A stretch of 64,000 bases of DNA, taken from NCBI RefSeq assembly GCF_009388985.1, contig NZ_CP036422.1, positions 4,168,501-4,232,500 of the forward strand. Direction: 5' to 3'. The number at the start of each line of letters is the position of its first letter. Positions within the stretch are counted from its first letter, which is position 1. Shown here piece by piece: positions 15,668 through 23,123 of the stretch. Position numbers and translations under genes: made by a program. The DNA is from Halioglobus maricola. GTDB lineage: Bacteria; Pseudomonadota; Gammaproteobacteria; Pseudomonadales; Halieaceae. The notes beneath the pieces were generated by a model. The model was not told the DNA's origin. It did not search any database and saw only the letters and a list, made by a program, of their open reading frames with translations.

Positions 15668-16087
15668 CTAGCCCTGGCCCATGGCCTTGCTCGCTTCATC
15701 AGCGGCATCGGAGGCTGCATCAGAGGCATCATTGGCGGCGCCTTCTACGGCATCTGCCGCGTCATCGGCCATGTCACCGGCTGCGTCGACAGCATCTTCA
15801 GCCATTGCCTGAGCGGTGTCCGCCGCTTCATCGATCGCTTCGCCAGTCGCCTCGGCCGCATCGCCAATCGCGTCACCAGCATCGGACATTGCCTCTCCGG
15901 TAGCTTCTACTGCGTCGTCGGCAGCTTCTTCTACAGCATCGACAGCATCAGAGGCAGATTCGACAACAGTATCAGCAGCTTCTTGAACAGAGGAAGTTGC
16001 GGATTCAACGTCTTCTTTACTGCACGCGGAAATGGATACTGCGAGAACAGCCGCAAATCCAGCGGCAAACAATTTGTTGATATTCAT
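15668..16087 (-). CDS. Ala/Asp/Glu-rich repetitive lipoprotein
   Basis: Starting at ATG 16087 gives MNINKLFAAGFAAVLAVSIS followed by ACSKED, a typical lipoprotein signal with a lipobox Cys. An upstream in-frame ATG (16150) adds residues that do not belong. The mature part of about 117 residues is almost only Ala, Asp, Glu, Ser and Thr, in imperfect short repeats (SDAVDAVEEAADDAVEATGE), so a long acidic amphipathic helix anchored to a membrane, like LEA-like or Lpp-like spacer proteins. Function unknown. The opposite-strand frame here is an artefact of the repeats. Confidence 0.82.
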   Translation of the reverse strand: MNINKLFAAGFAAVLAVSISACSKEDVESATSSVQEAADTVVESASDAVDAVEEAADDAVEATGEAMSDAGDAIGDAAEATGEAIDEAADTAQAMAEDAVDAAGDMADDAADAVEGAANDASDAASDAADEASKAMGQG

Positions 16088-16253
16088 ATCTATCCCTAAG
16101 CTTTGTGCGCCGGACTCCGGCACATTTTGATTTATAGTGTCAGCCTGCATTTACTTACTACCGCACAGGAGAGAACGAGCCTATAGCCCCGCTCTGCACA
16201 TGTAAAGCGGTCAGAATACGCTTGCACACCATCCCAAACCCGAGGAATAACCC

Positions 16254-16739
16254 ATGGCTAACATCCAAATCCGCCCTGCAAAGCCCGAAGACAGCGGCCT
16301 CATTTACCGCTTTGTCCGGGAATTGGCGATTTACGAGAAAGCGCTGGAAGAAGTCGCTACAGACGAGGCTGGCCTGCGCGAGGCACTGTTTGGTGCCAAG
16401 CCTCTGGCCCACGGCTTGATCAGCGAAATTGACGCGCAGCCAGTAGGGTTTGCGATTTACTTCTACAATTTCTCAACCTGGCTGGGTAAGTACGGCATTT
16501 TCCTGGAGGACTTGTATGTCTCCCCTGAGTACCGCGGCCATGGCGCGGGCAAGGCATTGCTGCAACACCTGGCAAAGCAGGCGGTCGCTGAAGGCTGTGG
16601 CAGGTTCGAGTGGAACGTACTGGACTGGAACGAACCGTCAATCAAGTTCTATGAAGCCTGTGGGGCCGTGGCCATGAGCGAGTGGATAGGCTATCGACTC
16701 AGTGGTGACGCACTTACAGCATTTGCGACAAGCGAATAA
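16254..16739 (+). CDS. GNAT family N-acetyltransferase (diamine acetyltransferase-like)
   Basis: A 161-residue acetyl-CoA-dependent N-acetyltransferase. The CoA-binding loop is VSPEYRGHGAGKALL (about residues 90-104), preceded by IFLEDLYV and followed by FEWNVLDWNEPSIKFYEACG, the pattern of the spermidine/thialysine acetyltransferase subgroup. ATG 16254 has family-like residues at once (IQIRPAKPEDSGLI). It stands alone, convergent with selD with a gap of 7 bp. The likely substrate is a polyamine or a lysine analogue; this is inference from the subgroup. Confidence 0.92.
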   Translation: MANIQIRPAKPEDSGLIYRFVRELAIYEKALEEVATDEAGLREALFGAKPLAHGLISEIDAQPVGFAIYFYNFSTWLGKYGIFLEDLYVSPEYRGHGAGKALLQHLAKQAVAEGCGRFEWNVLDWNEPSIKFYEACGAVAMSEWIGYRLSGDALTAFATSE

Positions 16740-16746
16740 AGCCTGT

Positions 16747-18951
16747 TTAGCTCAGGCGAATGGAAGCCGCTCCTCTTGCTTCAATCTTGCCAATAGCAAT
16801 TGCCTGTGTGTAGCCAGCTTCGTGCAGTGAATGACAATAGGCCTCGGCGCGCTCTGCCGGCAGTGCTACCAGAAGGCCGCCACTGGTCTGGGGGTCGAGT
16901 AACAAACTCACCCCGTCCGCCCTCTTCGCGGCGGGATCCGGGAGCACCTCAGCCGTCATCATCTCAGCATTAGCCGCGTGCATTGAGCTGCGCACGCCGC
17001 CGGCGAGATGGTCGCGGGCGCCAGGCAAGGAGGGAACATGTTCAGCGCATAATTGGGCACTCACCGTTTCATCCAGCATCTCAAGCAAGTGCCCAAGTAG
17101 GCCGAAACCGGTGATATCAGTGCAGGCCCGCGCACCATGGGCGAGGGCCAGCTCAGCAGCCCGACCATTGCCCTGCAACATCATATCGATGGCGCCGCGA
17201 ATCTGACGGCCATCCGCCAGTAAACTCATCTGGGCAGCAAACAGCACACCTGTTCCCAATGGCTTCGTCAGCACCAGCTCATCGCCGGGCTGTACGCCAC
17301 GCTTGGGTAATAGCCCGCGGCTGGGATCCATCGGTTGGCCATTCACCGTGAAACCAAGCTGGAGCTCCGACCCCTGCATACTGTGTCCGCCCGACAACAG
17401 ACAATCGACCCGACTGAATTCGTGCAGTGCACCGCCGAGAATTTGTTCCAGTTCCCGTTGCAGCAAGCTGCTGCGAGCGAAAGGCAAGGTCATAGCCGCC
17501 AGCGCAGAGATTGGGCGAGCACCGCAGGCATAGAGATCGCTGAGCGCATGATTGGCTGCTATACGGCCCATCAGCCAGGGGTCGCTGACCATTTGCCGCA
17601 GCAAGTCAATGCTCTGCACCAGTGGCTGATCGCCCTGCGCTGGTATCGCCGCAGCATCGTCGCCAGTGGGCACGCTGTGCCCGGGGAACTCAAGCGTCAG
17701 CTTCGAGAGTGTCGCCGCCAACCCTCTCGCGCCTACCTTGGCGCCGCAGCCACCACAGTGCGGCTTGCGCTCAGGGTCTAGCGCGCCAGGCAATGCCTGC
17801 GCCGGATCACCCGACGGCATCGCAGGCAAGGCTTCGAACCGCCCCATGAATTCACGATCAATACGGTCCTTCCAGCGCCATACCCATTCGCCGGAAGCGA
17901 AGAAAGGCCCGCGGTCTGCCGCCGCTTTGCGATCGCCAAGAGACACCAGCGACAAAAAACGATGTTGAGGCCGGTGCTCGCGCAGGGCAGAGCCCATCAA
18001 GCTCGCATGTAAATTCGCGGCGAGCACCGGGCCCTGCCGCACAGCATAAACGCCCGCCTTGGGCCGGGGATGCTCAACCTGGGTAGCGATATCGCCCGCG
18101 GCAAAGACATCAGGGTCGTCCACCGACTGCAGCGCGTTGTTGATCTTGAGAAACCCTCGCTCGTCACAAGCAAGGCCACTGGCCGCAACCCAGGGCGCCG
18201 CTGCTGCGCCGGTGCACCAGAACAATTTGTCGTATGGGTGGCGACGGCCATCGGCCAGCAACAAAGCATCTTCCTCCACCCGGTCGACACGGCTGGAGAG
18301 CTGCACATTTACATTCAGGTCTTGCAGAGCGCGCTCGGCCGCAGCTCGCGCCCCGCGATTGTAGCCCTGCAGTATCTGGTCGCCGCCACAAATGAGATCG
18401 AACTGGACATGCTTGTCAGCTAGCGTATGGGCCATAGCCAGCACCAACTCAACACTCCCAGCGCCGCCACCCACGACCGCCACTCGGGGCATTTGCGAGT
18501 GTGCGGTGAGCTGGTCCTCGAGTTCACGCCAGCGTCGCCACAGCCCAGCCACGGGTTTGACCGGCACCGAGAAAGCGCGCGCGCCGGGAACAGAATCGAG
18601 CTCTGGCTGCGAGCCTATATCGATACTGAGCAGGTCGTAGTGCACCGACGGGCGTCCGGCCAGTTGCAGTATCTTGTTGCGGGGATCGAGGCCAGTGACC
18701 TCTGCCTCGAGAAATCGTACACCGGCCCACTGGCACAGCCTGGCGAGGTCGATGTGAGCGTCCTCGAACGTGTAATGGCCAGCCACTAGCCCAGGCAGCA
18801 TCCCTGAGTAAGGCGTATGACTGGAAGGGGAAATCAGGGTGATACGCAGGCCGGCGACAGGTTTCATTGCCAGCATGCGGAGAGCCAGCGCGTGGGCGTG
18901 CCCGCCCCCGACGAACACCAGGTCGCTAACGAGTTCGGGCTGGGCGCGCAT
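16747..18951 (-). CDS. selD: Selenide, water dikinase fused to an NDH-2-like FAD oxidoreductase
   Basis: A 734-residue two-domain protein. Residues 1 to about 370 are a flavin-dependent NADH-dehydrogenase-like domain: FVGGGHAHALAL (FAD), VAVVGGGAGSVELVLAMA (NAD(P)H) and VFAAGDIATQ. From about residue 395 follows selenophosphate synthetase: CGGCGAKVG with the catalytic Cys-Lys region, PTGDDAAAI, SIDLLRQMVSDPW and SGGHSM. SelD makes selenophosphate from selenide and ATP. The fusion is known in some cyanobacteria and marine proteobacteria; the oxidoreductase may feed reduced selenium to SelD (inference). It follows mnmH with no gap, so the selenophosphate goes at least to tRNA 2-selenouridine. 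No selA or selB is in the window. Confidence 0.96.
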   Translation of the reverse strand: MRAQPELVSDLVFVGGGHAHALALRMLAMKPVAGLRITLISPSSHTPYSGMLPGLVAGHYTFEDAHIDLARLCQWAGVRFLEAEVTGLDPRNKILQLAGRPSVHYDLLSIDIGSQPELDSVPGARAFSVPVKPVAGLWRRWRELEDQLTAHSQMPRVAVVGGGAGSVELVLAMAHTLADKHVQFDLICGGDQILQGYNRGARAAAERALQDLNVNVQLSSRVDRVEEDALLLADGRRHPYDKLFWCTGAAAAPWVAASGLACDERGFLKINNALQSVDDPDVFAAGDIATQVEHPRPKAGVYAVRQGPVLAANLHASLMGSALREHRPQHRFLSLVSLGDRKAAADRGPFFASGEWVWRWKDRIDREFMGRFEALPAMPSGDPAQALPGALDPERKPHCGGCGAKVGARGLAATLSKLTLEFPGHSVPTGDDAAAIPAQGDQPLVQSIDLLRQMVSDPWLMGRIAANHALSDLYACGARPISALAAMTLPFARSSLLQRELEQILGGALHEFSRVDCLLSGGHSMQGSELQLGFTVNGQPMDPSRGLLPKRGVQPGDELVLTKPLGTGVLFAAQMSLLADGRQIRGAIDMMLQGNGRAAELALAHGARACTDITGFGLLGHLLEMLDETVSAQLCAEHVPSLPGARDHLAGGVRSSMHAANAEMMTAEVLPDPAAKRADGVSLLLDPQTSGGLLVALPAERAEAYCHSLHEAGYTQAIAIGKIEARGAASIRLS

Positions 18952-20046
18952 TCAGGAATTCTCCTCGCACCAGTGCACAACCTCATCGCGACTACCCGTA
19001 AACAGCACGTCACCGGCGCGCTGCTCCAACTGGTATTCGTACATAGGATCGTAATACTTCGCCAACAGGAACCCAATCCACTCGCGGTGGCCACCCAGAT
19101 CGCCACTCTCAGCCTGATCCGCAAAGGCATCTGCCATCACCGCGCTCATTCGCTGGTGGCGTTCACCGCCCAGGCGCTTGCGGATTCTTGCCAGGTCGTC
19201 CTGCAATTTCTCGGCGTGGAGCTTGTGACCTTCATCGCCGTGGAGTGCGCGGTAACGCCTGCCCAGATCCAGGATGTAATCCTCGATAACGATATCTATC
19301 CGTTCATCAAGGCTCTGCTCGACTATCACCATGGGGGCGTTCTTCATACTGTCCCGCAAAACTTCGGGTACAAACAAACGACCAATCAGGCGCCCCTCAT
19401 CTTCCAGGAAGACTCGCGGCCCTGCGGTATCCAGTAACTTCAGCAAGGCAATACTGAGCAGGTTCTCAAAATCTATCTGGCTGGGCTGCGGACTCGGCAT
19501 CTGGCCGAACGTTGAACCGCGATGATTTGCCAGGCCCTCCAGATCAATGCAGTTTTGCAGTGCCCACACGACCCGGGTTTTGCCGGTGCCGGTCTTGCCA
19601 CTGATCAGGACGATGTTCGCGGCAGCAACCGAGCGCTCCAGTTCATCAATCAGGAAACGGCGCATGGCCTTATAGCCACCGCGAATCAGGGGATAATCAA
19701 TACCTTCATCGCGCAACCATTGGCGCACAGTCTGGGAGCGGAGGCCGCCGCGAAAACAATAGAGATAACCGTCGGGGTTGGCCCGGGCAAATTCACACCA
19801 GGCAGCAAGGCGCTCCGCCCGCGCTTCGCCGCTGACCAGGCTATGGCCGAGGGCGATCGCAGCATCCTGACCATCGCGCTTGTAACAGGTACCCACCTTG
19901 GCCCGCTCGACATCAGTCATCAGGGGCAAACTGAGGGTGTTGGGGAATGCGCCCTTATCGAATTCCAGCGGCGCCCGCATGTCCATCATGGGCGCATCGG
20001 TAAGGAACAGCGCGCGGTAGTCTTCCGTATCCGGGCGCTGGCTCAA
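18952..20046 (-). CDS. mnmH: tRNA 2-selenouridine synthase
   Basis: MnmH (SelU/YbbB) replaces sulfur by selenium at 2-thiouridine in the wobble position of tRNA-Lys, -Glu and -Gln, using geranyl diphosphate and selenophosphate. The 364-residue protein has an N-terminal rhodanese domain (MDMRAPLEFDKGAFPNTLSL; active Cys in YCFRGGLRSQ) and a P-loop domain (GKTGTGKTRVVWAL, near residues 148-160), followed by NHRGSTFG and FLEDEGRLIG, all family hallmarks. It directly precedes selD (stop and start adjacent), which makes its selenium donor. Confidence 0.97.
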   Translation of the reverse strand: MSQRPDTEDYRALFLTDAPMMDMRAPLEFDKGAFPNTLSLPLMTDVERAKVGTCYKRDGQDAAIALGHSLVSGEARAERLAAWCEFARANPDGYLYCFRGGLRSQTVRQWLRDEGIDYPLIRGGYKAMRRFLIDELERSVAAANIVLISGKTGTGKTRVVWALQNCIDLEGLANHRGSTFGQMPSPQPSQIDFENLLSIALLKLLDTAGPRVFLEDEGRLIGRLFVPEVLRDSMKNAPMVIVEQSLDERIDIVIEDYILDLGRRYRALHGDEGHKLHAEKLQDDLARIRKRLGGERHQRMSAVMADAFADQAESGDLGGHREWIGFLLAKYYDPMYEYQLEQRAGDVLFTGSRDEVVHWCEENS

Positions 20047-20049
20047 GGC

Positions 20050-20955
20050 CTACTCCGCTTCGCCGCCGAAGATGGCTATAACACGCTCCTGCAAGCCCGT
20101 GACAGCGTCTGCCATCAGGGCAAAATCTGCGTCGAGGCGCGCAGCGTTGTCAGCTTCAGGAATTTCGTCATTCTCTTTCATAAGCTCTTCGGAAAACTTG
20201 AGGCGCCTCAGGCACAGGTCTTCAGCCAACACCAGTTTCACTCGATCCTCCCACTGCATGGCCAGACGCGCTACCTGTTTGCCAGCGTTAAGGTGAGTTT
20301 CCACCTCTTCACTCAACAAATCAACGCCGCGGCAGCGCACTACACCACCCTCTTCTCCCAGTTCTCGCAACTCGCATTCCTCGCCCAGGACGAAATCGTC
20401 GGGTAAGTTCTGGTGAGCCAGCCAGCCCGTCATCGTGGCGGACGGAGCATTGTTCACCTGGGGCAAGACCACCGGAAAACTGCCGATGCATTCACGCAGC
20501 AGATTAAGTAGCTCCTCTGCCCGCGCGGCACTGGCCGCGTCGACAAAAACCCAGTTGCTGCGGGTATCGATATAGGCAAAAACCGCACTGGATCTGCTGA
20601 ACGCCCGGGGAAGGCAGTCCTGGATGATCTCGTCTTTAAGCGTGAGACGCTCCTTGCGATACACCTTACGGGCCTGCTCGTGCTCGATGTGAGCCACCTT
20701 TTCTTCTACTTGCTCGCGCACCACGGTAGAGGGCAGGAGTTTTTCTTCCCGCTTGAGCTTGATCAGCAGCCGGCCACTTGCGGCATGGGCCAATTCACCG
20801 GCTTCCTCCCCCAGCGGCGGCACCCAGCCCAGGGAGAGAGCCTGCGACTTGGCACAGGGTTCAAACGCGCGCTGGGCAAGTTGTTCACCGAGTTGCTCTG
20901 CGGATAGATCGAAAGGGGTCGTGAGACGATAGGCTCTAATATTCTTGAACCACAT
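20050..20955 (-). CDS. rdgC: Recombination-associated protein RdgC
   Basis: A ring-forming DNA-binding protein that restrains RecA. Start ATG 20955 gives MWFKNIRAYRLTTPFDL, the family N-terminus; the frame upstream (to 21153) encodes nothing like it. The 301 residues include ALSLGWVPPLG, LLPSTVVREQVEEKVAHIE, VYRKERLTLKDEI and CLRRLKF, and end normally. It lies 3 bp upstream of mnmH on the same strand, so it may be co-transcribed with mnmH-selD. Confidence 0.96.
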   Translation of the reverse strand: MWFKNIRAYRLTTPFDLSAEQLGEQLAQRAFEPCAKSQALSLGWVPPLGEEAGELAHAASGRLLIKLKREEKLLPSTVVREQVEEKVAHIEHEQARKVYRKERLTLKDEIIQDCLPRAFSRSSAVFAYIDTRSNWVFVDAASAARAEELLNLLRECIGSFPVVLPQVNNAPSATMTGWLAHQNLPDDFVLGEECELRELGEEGGVVRCRGVDLLSEEVETHLNAGKQVARLAMQWEDRVKLVLAEDLCLRRLKFSEELMKENDEIPEADNAARLDADFALMADAVTGLQERVIAIFGGEAE

Positions 20956-21116
20956 AATTATACTGCTCTGGCAAAAGCGGCAAATTGTAACCCAGCGGCG
21001 GGGCAAAAAGAGAGCCGTGTACAAATTGTTGTCCCTCCGGAGCACCTGGGACATTGTTTTTAGCCGCCGCAGACAGTCTAATTTGCATCCTGAGGAATAC
21101 AGCACCGGAAGAACCC

Positions 21117-22604
21117 ATGAGCGACACCAAAAAAGCGACCCCCACCCAGCCACGCCACGCCCGGGATATCACCTCCTGGGATCGGGAAACTGACGTGGCG
21201 GTCGTCGGTTTTGGCGGCGCAGGTGGCTGCGCTGCGATCGAGGCGGCTGACGCCGGCGCGTCCGTCACTATTTTCGAAGTCGCCAGTGCAAGTGGTGGCT
21301 CGACCGCCATGTCCAGTGCCGAAATCTACATGGGTGGCAATGGCGGGACCCGCGTGCAAAAGGCCTGCGGTTTCGAAGATTCGACCGAGGATATGGTCAC
21401 CTACATGATGATGTCGGCCGGCCCCCAGGCCGATGAAGCCAAGATTCGCAATTATTGCGAGAACAGCTCCGCCCACTTTGATTGGCTCGCCGGACTGGGT
21501 GTGCCGTTTAAAGACAGCTTCCATGCAGAGCGCGCCATCATGTGCCTGACCGACGACTGTCTTCTCTACACCGGCTCAGAGAAAGCCTACCCTTTTCGCG
21601 AACAGGCCAAGCCCTGCCCACGCGGCCACAATCTCGAGATCGAGGGTGACAATGGCGGGCCATTGTTTATGAAGATCGTGACCGAGAACGTGGAAAAACG
21701 CGACCTTATCGAGGTCGAATACGAGACACGGGCGCTGGCGCTGATTGTTAACGACGATAGCGAGGTGGTCGGCCTGGTCATCCGTCAGGGTAAACAGGAA
21801 CTCAATGTGCGCGCCCACAAGGGTGTCATTCTGTGCGCCGGCGGTTTCAACATGAATGAGGAAATGGTGCAAAAGTACGCGCCGAAACTGCTGCGCGGCA
21901 ACACCCCCATCGGTAATCCCGGCGATACCGGCACCGGCATCATGATGGGAATGTCCGTGGGTGGCGCAGCCATCAATATGCACGAGGGATTCATCAGCAT
22001 TCCCTACTATCCGCCAGCGAGCATTACCGGGGGCATCCTGGTCAACGACAAAGGACAGCGCTTCATTAACGAAGACGTGTACCACTCGCGCCTGGGGCAG
22101 GCCGTGCTGGACCAGCCCGGCGACCGCTTCTACTTCATCCTCACCGTGGAACAGTACGGCGACTACGAGAAGTTCAATTTTATGGGCGCTAGCATCGCAG
22201 GAACTGGCGAAACAATCGCTGAACTCGAGGAAGAACTCGGCCTGCGCAAAGACACGCTGGCACATACGATCAACATCTACAACGAGGATGTCGAAGCGGG
22301 CACAGACTCCCTGTTCCACAAGGCCCCAGAATGGCTCGAAAAGCTCACACTCCCACTCGTAGCACTGGATCTCACTCCTGGCCGAGGCGCATTCGTGCCC
22401 TATTTCACCCTTGGCGGCCTCGACACCCTGCCCACTGGAGAAGTGGTGGATCCGCAGCGCAATGTCATCACGGGGCTCTATGCAGCCGGACGAACCGCCT
22501 GTGGCGTGGTGCGCAGGGCCGACGGATATTCCAGCGGCATGTCCGTGGGCGATGCAACCTACTCTGGACGCATGTCAGGCAAGCAGGTCGCTACTACTCG
22601 CTGA
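21117..22604 (+). CDS. FAD-dependent oxidoreductase, FrdA/3-ketosteroid dehydrogenase-like
   Basis: A 495-residue flavoprotein. ATG 21117 is preceded by GGAAG and opens MSDTKKATPTQ; the longer frame to 21054 looks non-coding. The dinucleotide fold is VAVVGFGGAGGCAAIEAADAG, a second FAD segment is GGFNMNEEMVQKYAP, and the C-terminal FAD motif is GLYAAGRTACGVVRRADGYSSGMSVGDA. This matches the succinate dehydrogenase/fumarate reductase flavoprotein-like family that includes 3-oxosteroid 1-dehydrogenases and KstD-like proteins of unknown substrate. It precedes a glyoxalase-like gene on the same strand; a steroid or aromatic substrate is only a guess. Confidence 0.87.
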   Translation: MSDTKKATPTQPRHARDITSWDRETDVAVVGFGGAGGCAAIEAADAGASVTIFEVASASGGSTAMSSAEIYMGGNGGTRVQKACGFEDSTEDMVTYMMMSAGPQADEAKIRNYCENSSAHFDWLAGLGVPFKDSFHAERAIMCLTDDCLLYTGSEKAYPFREQAKPCPRGHNLEIEGDNGGPLFMKIVTENVEKRDLIEVEYETRALALIVNDDSEVVGLVIRQGKQELNVRAHKGVILCAGGFNMNEEMVQKYAPKLLRGNTPIGNPGDTGTGIMMGMSVGGAAINMHEGFISIPYYPPASITGGILVNDKGQRFINEDVYHSRLGQAVLDQPGDRFYFILTVEQYGDYEKFNFMGASIAGTGETIAELEEELGLRKDTLAHTINIYNEDVEAGTDSLFHKAPEWLEKLTLPLVALDLTPGRGAFVPYFTLGGLDTLPTGEVVDPQRNVITGLYAAGRTACGVVRRADGYSSGMSVGDATYSGRMSGKQVATTR

Positions 22605-22670
22605 TCCCTTGCGCCGCCAGCGCGGCGCTTCTACCATGAGGCTCCTAGAACGAAGCGCCCGGAGACTCAC

Positions 22671-23120
22671 ATGAAGTACCTTCACACCATGGTTCGTGCC
22701 CGCGACCTGGACGAAACCATGGATTTCTACTGCAACAAACTGGGCCTGGTGGAAGTCAAACGCTACGACAGCGAAGCCGGCCGCTTCACCCTGGTATTTC
22801 TCGCCGCTCCCGGCGACGAGGTCGACCCCGAAAGCGGCCTGGGTCGCATCGCGCCCTGTATAGAGATCACCTGGAACTGGGACCCCGAATCGTACGAAGG
22901 CGGGCGCAACTTCGGCCATCTGGCCTATGAAGTCGAAGACATTTACGCCAGCTGCCAGAAGCTGATGGATGCTGGTGTCACCATCAACCGCCCACCCCGG
23001 GACGGCGGTATGGCGTTTGTCCGCTCCCCCGACGGTATCTCGATCGAATTGCTGCAGCAGGGGGATGCGCTGCCGCCAGCAGAACCCTGGGCGTCCATGG
23101 AAAATACCGGTAGCTGGTAA
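22671..23120 (+). CDS. Glyoxalase I-like VOC family protein
   Basis: A 149-residue vicinal-oxygen-chelate protein close to lactoylglutathione lyase. The four expected metal ligands are present: His5 (MKYLHTMVRA), Glu in APCIEITWNW, His in NFGHLAYEVEDI and Glu in GISIELLQQG. It carries the usual DETMDFYCNKLGL motif, so it is probably a GloA-type enzyme acting on the glutathione hemithioacetal of methylglyoxal. Other VOC activities are possible because its C-terminus is slightly extended. It is followed 3 bp later by the GTG start of the RsbU-like protein. Confidence 0.88.
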   Translation: MKYLHTMVRARDLDETMDFYCNKLGLVEVKRYDSEAGRFTLVFLAAPGDEVDPESGLGRIAPCIEITWNWDPESYEGGRNFGHLAYEVEDIYASCQKLMDAGVTINRPPRDGGMAFVRSPDGISIELLQQGDALPPAEPWASMENTGSW

Positions 23121-23123
23121 ATC

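Noticed and set aside
15596..16099. 167-residue + strand frame, rich in Gly, Cys and Ser
   Set aside because: It is the exact antisense of the repetitive Ala/Asp lipoprotein; the composition follows from complementing GCN/GAY repeats, and it overlaps that gene completely.
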